Assembly (NCBI GenBank): GCA_016212695.1
Contig: JACREX010000054.1
Span: forward strand, 1-55,766
Length of the DNA stretch: 55,766 bases
Reading direction: 5' to 3'
From: Bacteroidia bacterium
Lineage (GTDB): Bacteria; Bacteroidota; Bacteroidia; Bacteroidales; GWF2-35-48
The position numbers and the translations under genes are program-made. The notes beneath the pieces were generated by a model. The model did not search any database, was not told where the DNA came from, and worked only from the letters and a program-made list of their open reading frames with translations. Shown here piece by piece: positions 8,195 to 17,617 of the stretch (within the stretch, counting starts at the first letter, position 1; every line of letters starts with the position of its first letter).

Positions 8195-9988
8195 TTACAT
8201 TTTTTCAGGTACTTCGATACCCAGCAAACCCATTGCGGATTTTATGACCCGGCTGGCGGTCTTTGATAAAATAAGCCTGAAATCCCTGATCTTTGGATTT
8301 TCTTCTTTCAGGATAGAAAAATCATGGTAAAACTGGTTGTATTCCTTAGTCAGTTCATACACAAAATTTGCTATCAGGGCAGGGCTGTATTCTTTTCCGG
8401 CCTCTTTTACCACCGATGGAAATTCATAGATGAGTTTGAGTATTTCGATTTCTTTGCCATTAAGTATTGTCTCCGTATCAATGGATGATGGAACAACGAT
8501 ATTCTGTTCTTTTGCTTTTCTTAAAACAGAGCAGATGCGGGCATATGTATATTGTATGAACGGGCCTGTATTGCCGTTGAAGTCTATGGATTCTTTCGGG
8601 TCGAAGAGCATATTTTTTTTCGGATCCACTTTAAGTATAAAATATTTCAATGCGCCCAGGGCAATCATTTTATATGTCTTTTCTGCTTCTTCTGCAGTTA
8701 CGCCATCAAGCTTTCCAAGTTCTTTTGAAATTTCACGGGCAGTGAGAATCATCTCGTCAATAAGGTCGTCTGCATCAACCACAGCCCCTTCGCGCGATTT
8801 CATCCTGCCTTCGGGAAGTTCTACCATTCCATAGGAGAGGTGATACAGGTCTTTTGACCAGTTGTATCCTAGTTTATTTAGCACTAATGAAAGTGCATGG
8901 AAATGGTAATTCTGTTCATTACCCACAACATAAATATGCTTGTCAATATTGAACTCATTGAATCTCTGGACTGCAGTTCCTATATCCTGGGTCATGTAAA
9001 CAGATGTGCCGTCTGCACGAAGTAAAAGTTTTTCATCAAGTCCATCCTGCGTGAGGTCAATCCAGGCAGAGCCGTCGTCTTTTTTTTGCAAGATGCCTTT
9101 TTTCAGTCCTTCCAGCACAATCGCTTTCCCAAGCTGATAAGTATCCGATTCGTAATAGGTTCTGTCAAAATCAACACCCATTTTTTTGTATGTCTCATCA
9201 AAACCTTTGTACACCCAGCCATTCATCATTTTCCAGATGTCCCGGACTTCATCGTCTCCTGCTTCCCATTTTTTAAGTAATTCCTGGGTTGCAATAATCA
9301 GGGATGCATTTTTTTTCGCATCATCCTCGCTGAATCCTTTTGAAATAAGATTGCCGATCTCACTTTTATATTCATTGTCGAATTTCACATAAAAATCGCC
9401 AACCAATTTATCGCCTTTCGTTCCCGTTGATTGCGGCGTTGCTCCGTTTCCCCATTTCTGCCATGCAAGCATGGATTTGCAGATATGGATTCCCCGGTCG
9501 TTAACAAGGTTTACTTTTACTACATTTTTTCCGTTTGCTTTCAGTATCTCGGCAACAGACCATCCCAGCAGGTTATTGCGAATATGCCCGAGATGGAGCG
9601 GTTTGTTCGTATTGGGTGAAGAATATTCAACCACTATCTGCTTTTTATTTTTGCCCGGTTTGTTATATCCGTAATCAGTTACAGCATTTATTTCATTGAT
9701 AAATGTCAGCCAGTAACCGTTGCTGACGACAATATTCAGAAAACCTTTTATTACATTATACCTGGAGATTTCTTTGATATTGCCGATAAGGTATTCCCCT
9801 ATTTCACCGGCTGTCTGCTCTGGTGTTTTTTTAGAGATTTTAAGAAAAGGAAACGCCACTACCGTGAAATCGCCTTCAAATTCCTTTTTGGTTTTTGCAA
9901 CTTGAACGGATATGGAATCTATCGTATGCTGATAGAGGTTTTGAATAGCTTCTGCAATCTTATCCCGGATAATGTTTTCGATGTTCAT
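8195..9988 (-). CDS. argS: Arginyl-tRNA synthetase
   Basis: 597 residues, the usual length. It charges tRNA-Arg with arginine using ATP, in the cytoplasm. The N-terminal additional domain (residues 1-110) precedes the class I HIGH motif HLGH at 132-135 (in TNKPLHLGHIRNN). A KMSKS-like GRMKSREGAV lies near residue 395. The C-terminal DALR anticodon-binding domain ends with SRVIKSAMGLLGIEVPEKM, typical for ArgS. The ATG at 9986-9988 fits the family start. cysQ lies 81 bases upstream on the same strand, but a TATCTTTG element in between suggests a separate promoter. Confidence 0.97.
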   Translation of the reverse strand: MNIENIIRDKIAEAIQNLYQHTIDSISVQVAKTKKEFEGDFTVVAFPFLKISKKTPEQTAGEIGEYLIGNIKEISRYNVIKGFLNIVVSNGYWLTFINEINAVTDYGYNKPGKNKKQIVVEYSSPNTNKPLHLGHIRNNLLGWSVAEILKANGKNVVKVNLVNDRGIHICKSMLAWQKWGNGATPQSTGTKGDKLVGDFYVKFDNEYKSEIGNLISKGFSEDDAKKNASLIIATQELLKKWEAGDDEVRDIWKMMNGWVYKGFDETYKKMGVDFDRTYYESDTYQLGKAIVLEGLKKGILQKKDDGSAWIDLTQDGLDEKLLLRADGTSVYMTQDIGTAVQRFNEFNIDKHIYVVGNEQNYHFHALSLVLNKLGYNWSKDLYHLSYGMVELPEGRMKSREGAVVDADDLIDEMILTAREISKELGKLDGVTAEEAEKTYKMIALGALKYFILKVDPKKNMLFDPKESIDFNGNTGPFIQYTYARICSVLRKAKEQNIVVPSSIDTETILNGKEIEILKLIYEFPSVVKEAGKEYSPALIANFVYELTKEYNQFYHDFSILKEENPKIRDFRLILSKTASRVIKSAMGLLGIEVPEKM

Positions 9989-10010
9989 AAATCTGATTTT
10001 CTAACGATAG

Positions 10011-10018
10011 CAAAGATA
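10011..10018 (-). promoter_or_regulatory. Partial Bacteroidota promoter (-7 element) for argS
   Basis: TATCTTTG on the minus strand, matching TAnnTTTG, 23 bases before the argS ATG. No clear -33 TTTG was seen. Confidence 0.4.
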
Positions 10019-10069
10019 TATATAATGTATGAAGGATTAAAAGAATTTGGGATATCAGATTTACAAAAG

Positions 10070-10876
10070 TTATTTTTGTTTAACCATGAACCAGGGATTT
10101 TCGAGATTTTCTTTATTGTATATAAGCGGAGAGACACCGTCTTTTTGAGTAACAGAAAAACCCGCTTCTTCAGAAATGATTTGTCCGGCGGCAGTATCCC
10201 ATTCCATAGTCCTGTGGAAGCGGGGATAAAAATCAGCCTTTCCTTCTGCTATCAGGCAAAACTTCAAAGCGCTGCCAATGGATATCTGGGCTACATCTTT
10301 GTATTGATATTTCATTTTAGAAATAAGAAAATCCGTTTCGGCATTCCTGTGCGAGCGGCTTGCTATAATAGTAAACATTTTTTTCTGTGGTTGTACAAGA
10401 GGAAGTTTTGCTGCACTCCGGATTAAATGATCAAGATTTGAAATGTTTTCAGCAGCAATTTTTTCAATTCTATAAGAACCCGTATTATGTATCGAAAAAT
10501 ACAGCGATTTGGGAACAGGCGCATAAATAACGCCCACAACAGGTTTTTGAAAATGTATGAGAGCAATATTTACCGTGAATTCATCATTTCTCTTAATGAA
10601 TTCTTTTGTTCCGTCGAGCGGATCCACCAGCCACAAGTATTCCCATTTTTTTCTTTCTTTATAGGGAAGGTGTGTGCCTTCTTCACTTAATATGGGAATT
10701 GAAGAGGGTTTTAATGATTCTGAAATTATCGAATGTGCTGCTTTATCTGCAATAGTCAGAGGCGAGTTGTCACTTTTAAGTTTTATTGCAAAATCCCGGC
10801 TGTAATATATTTCTAGAATTTTTTCTCCTGCATTCAGGGCTGCCTGTATTGCTAGTTTTAAAAGGTATGTATCCAT
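10070..10876 (-). CDS. cysQ: 3'(2'),5'-bisphosphate nucleotidase, CysQ type
   Basis: 268 residues of the inositol-monophosphatase superfamily. The metal-binding set is present: E65-E66 in LSEEG, D85-P-L-D88-G-T in WLVDPLDGTKEF, and a late MEWDTAAGQIISEEAGF. The extension KEFIKRNDEFTVNIALI after DGT is typical of CysQ rather than of inositol phosphatases. The enzyme removes the 3'-phosphate of PAP or PAPS, relieving product inhibition during sulfate assimilation. No sulfate-assimilation gene lies nearby, so the role rests on family resemblance. Confidence 0.9.
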   Translation of the reverse strand: MDTYLLKLAIQAALNAGEKILEIYYSRDFAIKLKSDNSPLTIADKAAHSIISESLKPSSIPILSEEGTHLPYKERKKWEYLWLVDPLDGTKEFIKRNDEFTVNIALIHFQKPVVGVIYAPVPKSLYFSIHNTGSYRIEKIAAENISNLDHLIRSAAKLPLVQPQKKMFTIIASRSHRNAETDFLISKMKYQYKDVAQISIGSALKFCLIAEGKADFYPRFHRTMEWDTAAGQIISEEAGFSVTQKDGVSPLIYNKENLENPWFMVKQK

Positions 10877-11103
10877 GATAAAAGTGGTAAAATCCCCTGT
10901 TTATATACGATTACGTTAAATAATAAAAAAAATTTCTTATAATAAAAATAATTTAATGAGAAAAGCAATTATTTAATCAACAAAATATCAACAATAAAAT
11001 TAACAATTTCCTAATAACATTATGTATATCAAGTTAAAATATTCCGGTAATGGTGTTTATATCTTTTTAGTCAGGTTAAAGGACAACATTAATTAACTTC
11101 AGT

Positions 11104-11111
11104 TAATTTTG
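11104..11111 (+). promoter_or_regulatory. Partial promoter (-7 element) before the Lys/Glu-rich gene
   Basis: TAATTTTG fits TAnnTTTG and lies 30 bases before the ATG at 11142. No clear -33 TTTG was found. The rest of the 10877-11141 gap is AT-rich, with nothing else recognisable. Confidence 0.35.
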
Positions 11112-11141
11112 AGGCATTATTAACCAATAAAATTTTAAAAA

Positions 11142-11363
11142 ATGAAAAAAATTGTATTATTTTTCTTGGCATTTGTATTTGTAGCAGGCGTAGCTATTGC
11201 ACAAAACACAAAAGAGGAAAAGAAAAAAGACGAAAAGAAAACTGAGAAAAAAGAAGAGAAAAAAGAAGAGAAGAAAGATGTAAAGAAAGACGACAAGAAG
11301 GTTAAAGAAGAAAAGAACGACGAAAAGAAGAAAGACGAAAAGAAAGAAGAAAAGAAAAAGTAA
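11142..11363 (+). CDS. Small secreted Lys/Glu-rich protein
   Basis: 73 residues. A clean signal peptide (MKKIVLFFLAFVFVAGVAIA, then QN) is followed by about 50 residues made almost only of Lys, Glu and Asp in KKDEKK/EKKEEKK-like units. The charges alternate, so the mature chain is likely an extended or single-alpha-helix polyampholyte in the periplasm or outside the cell. A strong terminator follows at 11385, so it is a self-contained single-gene unit. No family function is known to me. The signal peptide, promoter-like element and terminator argue that it is a real gene despite its low complexity. Confidence 0.75.
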   Translation: MKKIVLFFLAFVFVAGVAIAQNTKEEKKKDEKKTEKKEEKKEEKKDVKKDDKKVKEEKNDEKKKDEKKEEKKK

Positions 11364-11384
11364 TTCTTGGATCCTCGAGAGAAT

Positions 11385-11413
11385 AAAAAAGGGACATCAC
11401 GTCCCTTTTTTAT
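11385..11413 (+). terminator. Rho-independent terminator
   Basis: The stem AAAAAAGGGAC pairs with GTCCCTTTTTT around the loop ATCAC, followed by more T. It lies 22 bases after the stop of the Lys/Glu-rich gene and just before the convergent lhgO end, so it may serve both strands. Confidence 0.9.
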
Positions 11414-11441
11414 TTGTTATACATTCTATGAATGCGAACCA

Positions 11442-12641
11442 TCACAGATTATCAACAACCCATCTTGCAAATGGGAAACTGCTGGTGAAAGCGGGAGATA
11501 CGGCATTAAGGATGTGAGTGGAATTTTTATCTCCTTCCACCACAAAATCCTGAACTAATAATTTGGTCTTTACATTAAGCAGTTGCGCCCGGATGCCGGG
11601 CTTGCTCCATTCGGTAAAACCGGATGCAGTAATCTCCTTAACAAGTTTTGTCGCAAGCCCGATAAAATAATCTTTTTTGTATTTTTTAATTTCTTCCATA
11701 GCCAGGTTACGAAATCCAAATGCATTTGTAAGAAAAAGCTTAGATTCCCAACCCATGATATTCATGAGTTCTGCAAACCGGAAATTATCCCAGCCTTTAT
11801 AATTTTCTCTCCAGAATGCAGGGATGGATGTAGGTCCGATTTTTATAGCGCCATCTACTGTGATGGTGTAATGTACTCCCAAAAAAGGATTTTTCAGATT
11901 GGGTACAGGATAAATATTAGTCCGGATCGGCTTATCTTTTAAAGTATATTTCAGATAAATTCCTTTGAACGGAATAATCGTGTAATCTTTAGAAAAACCA
12001 AATGTTCTTGCGATTTTATCAGCATATAACCCAGCTGCATTGATGATACGTTCCGCATGAATAATCCGGCCGGCGCTGGTTTTGATGGTATTTGTTTCGA
12101 TCCGTTCAGCAAAGGCTTCGTTAAAATATATAACAGCCCCGTTTTTCAACAATTCGTTTTTAACAGCATGGTTCACCTCAACCGGATCAACCGTGGCAGT
12201 GCTGGGAGAATACAGCGCATACTTATGTGTCTTTGCATTCGGGTCAATAGCTTTCATTTCTTCATCCGTAATAATTTTTACGTCCACACCGTTTCTGATG
12301 CCTCTTTTTTCAAGTTCAAATAAAGAAGCCAGTTCGGATTCGTCTTTTGCCACAACCACTTTTTTACATTCGTTGATGCGCAGGTTATTTTCGCGGCAAT
12401 ACGTTTTCATCAGTTGATTGCCTTCCCTGGTGAATTTTGCTTTCAGGGAATCAGCCGAATAATAAAATCCTGCATGAAGCACTCCGCTGTTTCTTCCACT
12501 GCTGTGAAATGCAACATCCGGCTCTTTTTCGATGATGGTAATATGCGCATTGGAATTCCGCGTTTTTATTTCTCTTGCAACAGCAAGCCCGATGATCCCC
12601 GCCCCGATGATTAAAAAATCTGTTTTCTCGACCATTTGCAT
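11442..12641 (-). CDS. lhgO: L-2-hydroxyglutarate oxidase/dehydrogenase (FAD-dependent)
   Basis: 399 residues from the ATG at 12641 (MQMVEKTDFLIIGAG); MVEK at 12635 is the alternative. The open frame runs 72 codons further upstream, but that part overlaps the M23 gene and has no homologous look, so it was dropped. A Rossmann FAD-binding motif GAGIIG follows at once, then EKEPDVAFHSSGRNSGVLHAGFYY, the hallmark of the LhgO/L2HGDH family within the DAO superfamily. The enzyme oxidises L-2-hydroxyglutarate to 2-oxoglutarate, passing electrons to FAD and on to quinone. It follows the M23 gene by 43 bases on the same strand and may share its transcript. Confidence 0.9.
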   Translation of the reverse strand: MQMVEKTDFLIIGAGIIGLAVAREIKTRNSNAHITIIEKEPDVAFHSSGRNSGVLHAGFYYSADSLKAKFTREGNQLMKTYCRENNLRINECKKVVVAKDESELASLFELEKRGIRNGVDVKIITDEEMKAIDPNAKTHKYALYSPSTATVDPVEVNHAVKNELLKNGAVIYFNEAFAERIETNTIKTSAGRIIHAERIINAAGLYADKIARTFGFSKDYTIIPFKGIYLKYTLKDKPIRTNIYPVPNLKNPFLGVHYTITVDGAIKIGPTSIPAFWRENYKGWDNFRFAELMNIMGWESKLFLTNAFGFRNLAMEEIKKYKKDYFIGLATKLVKEITASGFTEWSKPGIRAQLLNVKTKLLVQDFVVEGDKNSTHILNAVSPAFTSSFPFARWVVDNL

Positions 12642-12684
12642 TATAAATTTAACAAAACAAAAATAGCATAAAATAAAATTCATC

Positions 12685-14412
12685 TTATCTGTAAAAGGCG
12701 CTGCAATAATATGCTTTGTTGCCTTTCTCATCTTCAACAAAAAACTCGATGGTGTGCGGTTCTCCGTAAACAATCGGGTCGTCAAAAGTATATACCGCAA
12801 GATCAAATTTTTTGTCATACTCAAAAAGAATCCACCGACCATCAATAAATCCCGCATAATTTTTTACGCCCGACAGGTTATCGGTGATCTTGAACTTAAT
12901 GGTTTTTCCGCAGGTAATATCTTCCCAGTCTGCAATATTTTCGGGTTTGATTTCCGGCGGAGTTGTATCGGCAACAATGGCATAGCTGCCAAATTCAAAG
13001 GTCTCAGCAGTAATATATTTTTCTTTCAGTTGGCCCCCGATAGATGCAATTGTGCCGTTTTTACTTATAGAAACAATAAGCGCTTTACTCATCAATTGAC
13101 TGGGAACACTGTCTGTCCGTATAGACAAAACGATTTTTTTATTTAGCGGGGTAAACTTGTTATGAATATTATGAACAGGGGAATAAAACCCTTTCTGTGG
13201 CTCATATTTTTTATAATCAAAGAGCAGTGTGTCGTAAAATATATCTTCGGGAAATGAGATCATAATATCGTCTTTGATAAAATAGTTCACTTCTTCGTAA
13301 GGCATCATCTTGGCATATTCGTCTTTTTCTTCGATAAATTCTTTGGCTTCCTTGGTGCCTTTCACTTTAAAATCAAGCTTTGTAGTATTCCCGTTGATAT
13401 CTTTCACTTTTATTTTCACGGTATAGAAAGCATCTGAATTAAAATCAAAAATTCCCTGGTTGAGCAGGGTTGTATAAATGGGCGTTTTATTATTGGGCTC
13501 AACAAAACAGCGCTGAATATTCCGGTAACGGGTATAATATTCTTTATAGTCAATGTAGCTGTTCACGTTCCGTTTATCGTCAAACGAAAACTCTTCAAAC
13601 TGGCATGAATAAATATTCGAAGTGTCCACAACAATTTCTACGGAATAAATATTCGAGCGGTCTTTTGATTCATTATCCGTGTCGTATGATTCGATGCCAA
13701 AACCAATCCTGCCTGAAAGAACGATATTATCGCCTTTCACAAGCGCCGGTTTTCCATACTTTTTTCTGGGAACTTTTACATCAAACGATTGTCTTGAATT
13801 TTTTGAATTAGCAGAACTCTTTTTATCAAGAGGATAAATATGAATGCGGAAAATGGTAGGCGGAAAATTGTCTTTGAACTTATAGAAAAGCAGCGGGTTT
13901 ATAATATGTTCTGTTTTGGTATCCCTGATTTCGAAGTGCAGATGCGGACCGGTAGATAAACCTGTATTTCCAGACAAACCGATGATCTCCTGTTTGCATA
14001 TTTCAAGTTCGTCCGGCCTGGGAAACAGTTCAACAGCGAAATCATGATTTTCATACTGCGCCCTTTTTATGTATTCTTCAATCTTTTCGCTGTATTTTTT
14101 TAAATGCCCGTAAACCGTGGTGTACCCGTTGGGATGGGTGATGTATAGCGCTTTTCCATACCCAATCGGCGATACTTTGATCCGTGAAACATATCCGTCG
14201 GCTGCCGAATAAAGATATGTCCCTTCGCCGGTTCGCAGGTCAATGCCCGTATGGAAATGATTGGCGCGGATATCTCCGAAATTTGAAAGCACAACAAAAG
14301 TATTTTTCAGAGGATGAGTAAAATAATCCTTCGGGTATTTTGTCTGCGGGAAACATACATTAATATATAGTAACAGAAAAAAAACAATGCCTATTTGCCA
14401 AGCCTTTATCAT
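12685..14412 (-). CDS. M23-family metallopeptidase (LytM type), secreted
   Basis: 575 residues with an N-terminal signal segment (IGIVFFLLLYINVCFPQ). The LytM zinc site is complete: H54-T-G-I-D58 in NHFHTGIDL, YGHL at about 101-104, and H157-L-H159-F-E in GPHLHFEI. The catalytic domain therefore sits at the N-terminal end (residues 35-175). Around 400 residues of beta-rich sequence follow, including an Ig-like tail near DTTPPEIKPENI. Such enzymes cut peptide cross-links of peptidoglycan in the periplasm. The ATG at 14410-14412 gives the complete signal peptide. Divergent from the metallophosphatase gene, with 160 bases between. Confidence 0.92.
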   Translation of the reverse strand: MIKAWQIGIVFFLLLYINVCFPQTKYPKDYFTHPLKNTFVVLSNFGDIRANHFHTGIDLRTGEGTYLYSAADGYVSRIKVSPIGYGKALYITHPNGYTTVYGHLKKYSEKIEEYIKRAQYENHDFAVELFPRPDELEICKQEIIGLSGNTGLSTGPHLHFEIRDTKTEHIINPLLFYKFKDNFPPTIFRIHIYPLDKKSSANSKNSRQSFDVKVPRKKYGKPALVKGDNIVLSGRIGFGIESYDTDNESKDRSNIYSVEIVVDTSNIYSCQFEEFSFDDKRNVNSYIDYKEYYTRYRNIQRCFVEPNNKTPIYTTLLNQGIFDFNSDAFYTVKIKVKDINGNTTKLDFKVKGTKEAKEFIEEKDEYAKMMPYEEVNYFIKDDIMISFPEDIFYDTLLFDYKKYEPQKGFYSPVHNIHNKFTPLNKKIVLSIRTDSVPSQLMSKALIVSISKNGTIASIGGQLKEKYITAETFEFGSYAIVADTTPPEIKPENIADWEDITCGKTIKFKITDNLSGVKNYAGFIDGRWILFEYDKKFDLAVYTFDDPIVYGEPHTIEFFVEDEKGNKAYYCSAFYR

Positions 14413-14526
14413 GAAAACGGTTTATGCTATTTCTAAGATACTAAAATAGACTTTTGTTGTTACATTACAAAACCATGTTATGTTTTAAATTACTCTATCG
14501 GGAGATGCTTATCCTGTAATTATTTA

Positions 14527-14534
14527 TATTTTTG
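14527..14534 (+). promoter_or_regulatory. Partial promoter (-7 element) before the metallophosphatase gene
   Basis: TATTTTTG fits TAnnTTTG and lies 38 bases before the ATG at 14573. The -33 region lacks TTTG. Confidence 0.35.
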
Positions 14535-14572
14535 TTAAAAATACAATGGGATAGAAATAGAAAATCCGGATT

Positions 14573-17341
14573 ATGAAAAGCAGATTCCTCCTTATTGTGG
14601 TTTTATCAATTTTTTTTAATAATGCATTTTCACAGATATGGCCTTCGTCTCTTGCGGGCCGGTGGACGTTTGATAATTTATCAAACCTGACACAAGCCGC
14701 TGTGGGATCTGATTTGGTTTTGCACGGAACGCATCAGGCAGTTTCTGGTCCGGATGCTGGCGACGGCGCCGTATCTATAGGCGTTGGAAGTTATTATGAA
14801 TGTACGCATTCTATAGCCCCGAATGGCGGAGGCACCGGGAGTTATGTGAACGAATATTCATTGCTTTTTGATTTTATGGTACCGGATATCTCCGTATGGC
14901 ATTGCTTTTATCAGACAAACATGAGCAATTCAAACGATGGTGAAGTTTTTGTAAACACCATTGGAAATATCGGGATTTCTGTTACCGGGTATTCACCATT
15001 GTCAATCATGCGGGATGTGTGGCACAGGCTTGTTGTTACAGTTGACATGGGAAACAGCCTGAGATATTATCTTGACGGAAAACTAATCCTTGAAGGAACA
15101 AGCCAGAGTGTAGACGGCAGATATTCGCTCGACCCAACGGTTTTATTTTTTGCCGACGACAACAGTGAGGATAATGAAATACATATTGCACAACTTGCCA
15201 TTTTCAATACCTGCCTGACAAAGAACGAAGTCTTTGATTTAGGCGGTTTCAGACAGTCGAATAGTAAACCGTATTTGCAAACTCCGACTCCGAATTCTAT
15301 GTATGTGAGCTGGCTGAATGCCGATACTGCCGGCAGTAAAGTACAATACGGCATAACGCAGTCTTTGGGTTACCAGTCTTCGGGAAGTTTTGAGAACATC
15401 TCGGGTAACTGCTGGCATACTGCAAAGCTAACGGGCCTTCTACCGAATACAACATATTATTACAGGTGCATCAGCGGATTTGACACATCAGAAATTTATC
15501 CGTTCCATACGCCTGTTGCCTCAAATGCTGCAAGCGGTCATATCCGGTTTGCCATTGCCAGCGATTCCCAGTGTGAGTTTTATAAAAGCAAAGCCATTGC
15601 CGATACCATGAAGCAAACCCTGATAAACCTGTATGGAGCCGACTGGTATAATTCAGTTTCTTTTATAATGCACACCGGCGATATTGTCCAGGATGGTTCT
15701 GCAAGCCGGAGTTACCAGGTGGAATATTTCAACCCATTTGCTTCGCTGTCGTGCTCGGTTCCAGTTATGGTTTCTATCGGTAATCATGAAGGCAATAATG
15801 CCGATTATTTCAAATATATGAAGTATGAAGATTTTTGTGATTACTCCTATCCAAACCCGGTGGCAGAAAAATATTATTCATTTATTTTAGGCAACACGCA
15901 ATTTATTGCCCTGAACACAAGCGGATCATACAATACAATTGAACAAGCAACATGGCTTGAAAACAAACTCAATGATTCTGATATAAATCCTGATGTGGAT
16001 TTTGTATTCACGTATGGTCATCAGCCCGGGCGCAGTGAAATATGGCCTGATGGAAACAATCCATATGTGCAATCGGATATTTACAGCAAACTGAAAATTT
16101 TTCCTAAAGTCGCTATGTATTCTTATGGACATTCGCATTGTTATGAGAGGGGAGTGATCAAATCGGACCATGCCCAGTATTGGGATTTCAGGGTGCTGCT
16201 CACCCATGGCGGGGGCAGCTTTCTGGACCGCTGGGGAATGTATTCCAACCAGACCAACTATCAAGAAATACACCGGTCGTTTGATCATTACAGTTATGTG
16301 ATTGTTGATATTGATATAGCAGATCAGTCTTATACAGCAACCATGTATAGCTTGGGGAATGAAGACCATCCCCGGAACAATGAAATTCTGGATACATGGC
16401 ATAGAAAAATAAACCAACCTGCGCCAAGTACGCCGCTCACGCTTGCCCCTAACAGTAATGCATCTGAGACTACAACTTTAATTGCTTCGCCTTTTTCAGG
16501 TATTGATTCTGTCATGACATCGCAGTTTCAGGTAACGACAACGGCTGGAAACTGGAGCGCTCCCATAGTTGATGCTGCCCGTGATTATGAAGATATTTAT
16601 AAAGATTCCGGAGCGCCTTATTATAATCCGGTTGATCTGAATACCGGGATTGACCTGGCGAGGTATCACGTTTCACAAGGTATATTGACCATTGGTGACA
16701 CCTATTGGTGGCGGGCGCGATACAGGGATCAGAATTTACGATGGAGCAACTGGTCGGCAGAGCAGCAATTTTCTGTGGTTTCTTCCAACCCGGATGATGC
16801 AGATTTTATTGCAGATATTACTTCTGGTGTTGCTCCCCTGACGGTTCATTTTACGGATATTTCACATGATGATCCTGTTTCCTGGCAATGGGATTTTGAC
16901 AACGACGGTTTCACTGAAAGCACGGTACAGGATCCGGTTTATACATATACACAGCCGGGACTTTACACCGTAACTTTAACTACCCAATTTACTTCACAAC
17001 AGATCACAGAAACAAAACAATCTTATATAAATGTACTGCCAACTGATGTGAATAAAACAGATGAAAATTCTTCTTTCACTGTTTACCCCAACCCGTTCTC
17101 AAATACTTTGCGGATACAATTTTTAGTAAACCAGGAAGATTTTTTCACCATCGAAATATCCGATATAAACGGACGGAGTGTAAAAAAATTAACTGATAGA
17201 AAAATGAATTCCGGAACCCAGATTGTCTTTTGGGATGGTAATGGAGAAAACGGTTTAAAAGTTGCTGATGGCATATACTTTTGCAATATCCGTTCAAATC
17301 ATGAGAACAGGCACGTTAAAATTTTGAAAATATCTGATTAA
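14573..17341 (+). CDS. Secreted calcineurin-like metallophosphatase with LamG, FN3 and PKD domains and T9SS tail
   Basis: 922 residues. The signal peptide (MKSRFLLIVVLSIFFNNAFS) is followed by a LamG-like domain (about 25-225), a purple-acid-phosphatase-type FN3 domain (about 235-315, LPNTTYYYRCISG) and a metallophosphatase core (about 320-560). Metal-site motifs are SDSQ (D331, Q333), HTGD (D370), GNHE (N404, H405), YGHQP (H483) and GHSHCYE (H520, H522). Q333 stands where many family members have His in DxH. A PKD domain (about 740-825, WQWDFDNDG) and a C-terminal sorting domain (VYPNPFSNTLRIQF to VKILKISD) follow. It is likely exported by T9SS and acts on phosphate esters outside the cell; the substrate is unknown. 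Confidence 0.9.
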   Translation: MKSRFLLIVVLSIFFNNAFSQIWPSSLAGRWTFDNLSNLTQAAVGSDLVLHGTHQAVSGPDAGDGAVSIGVGSYYECTHSIAPNGGGTGSYVNEYSLLFDFMVPDISVWHCFYQTNMSNSNDGEVFVNTIGNIGISVTGYSPLSIMRDVWHRLVVTVDMGNSLRYYLDGKLILEGTSQSVDGRYSLDPTVLFFADDNSEDNEIHIAQLAIFNTCLTKNEVFDLGGFRQSNSKPYLQTPTPNSMYVSWLNADTAGSKVQYGITQSLGYQSSGSFENISGNCWHTAKLTGLLPNTTYYYRCISGFDTSEIYPFHTPVASNAASGHIRFAIASDSQCEFYKSKAIADTMKQTLINLYGADWYNSVSFIMHTGDIVQDGSASRSYQVEYFNPFASLSCSVPVMVSIGNHEGNNADYFKYMKYEDFCDYSYPNPVAEKYYSFILGNTQFIALNTSGSYNTIEQATWLENKLNDSDINPDVDFVFTYGHQPGRSEIWPDGNNPYVQSDIYSKLKIFPKVAMYSYGHSHCYERGVIKSDHAQYWDFRVLLTHGGGSFLDRWGMYSNQTNYQEIHRSFDHYSYVIVDIDIADQSYTATMYSLGNEDHPRNNEILDTWHRKINQPAPSTPLTLAPNSNASETTTLIASPFSGIDSVMTSQFQVTTTAGNWSAPIVDAARDYEDIYKDSGAPYYNPVDLNTGIDLARYHVSQGILTIGDTYWWRARYRDQNLRWSNWSAEQQFSVVSSNPDDADFIADITSGVAPLTVHFTDISHDDPVSWQWDFDNDGFTESTVQDPVYTYTQPGLYTVTLTTQFTSQQITETKQSYINVLPTDVNKTDENSSFTVYPNPFSNTLRIQFLVNQEDFFTIEISDINGRSVKKLTDRKMNSGTQIVFWDGNGENGLKVADGIYFCNIRSNHENRHVKILKISD

Positions 17342-17422
17342 GTAAATATATTTGGGAAAAATAATTTCTGAATTTATGAAATATTTATAATTCAATACTT
17401 CGGTATTTTTTGAGGTCATTTT

Positions 17423-17537
17423 GGGCTAAAGCCCGCTATTCGTAAGCGTTTTGACTTACCCCGACCTGGTGTTTGAGCTTGTCGAAAACAAGGTCGGGGT
17501 AATTGATAAAACGCAGAAATACCAAGGGCTTTAGCCC
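17423..17537. repeat. Composite cruciform repeat, copy 1
   Basis: A nested inverted repeat of 115 bases. The outer arms GGGCTAAAGCCC (17423-17434) and GGGCTTTAGCCC (17526-17537) are complementary to each other, and each is largely self-complementary. Inside are GCGTTTT (17446-17452) with AAAACGC (17508-17514), then ACCCCGACC (17458-17466) with GGTCGGGGT (17492-17500). The loop holds another near-palindrome, GTTTGAGCTTGTCGAAAAC. A second copy starts at 55655. Confidence 0.85.
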
Positions 17538-17617
17538 TTTATTAAAAAAAATTACCGAACTATTGTAATTAACAAATACCAATAAGTTTGAATAAATTTT
17601 GCCAGCATTGCCCCTAA

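Noticed and set aside
12642-12857. A longer N-terminus for the hydroxyglutarate oxidase
   Set aside because: These 72 codons overlap the end of the M23 gene and precede the family start MVEKTDFLIIGAG with no homologous sequence.
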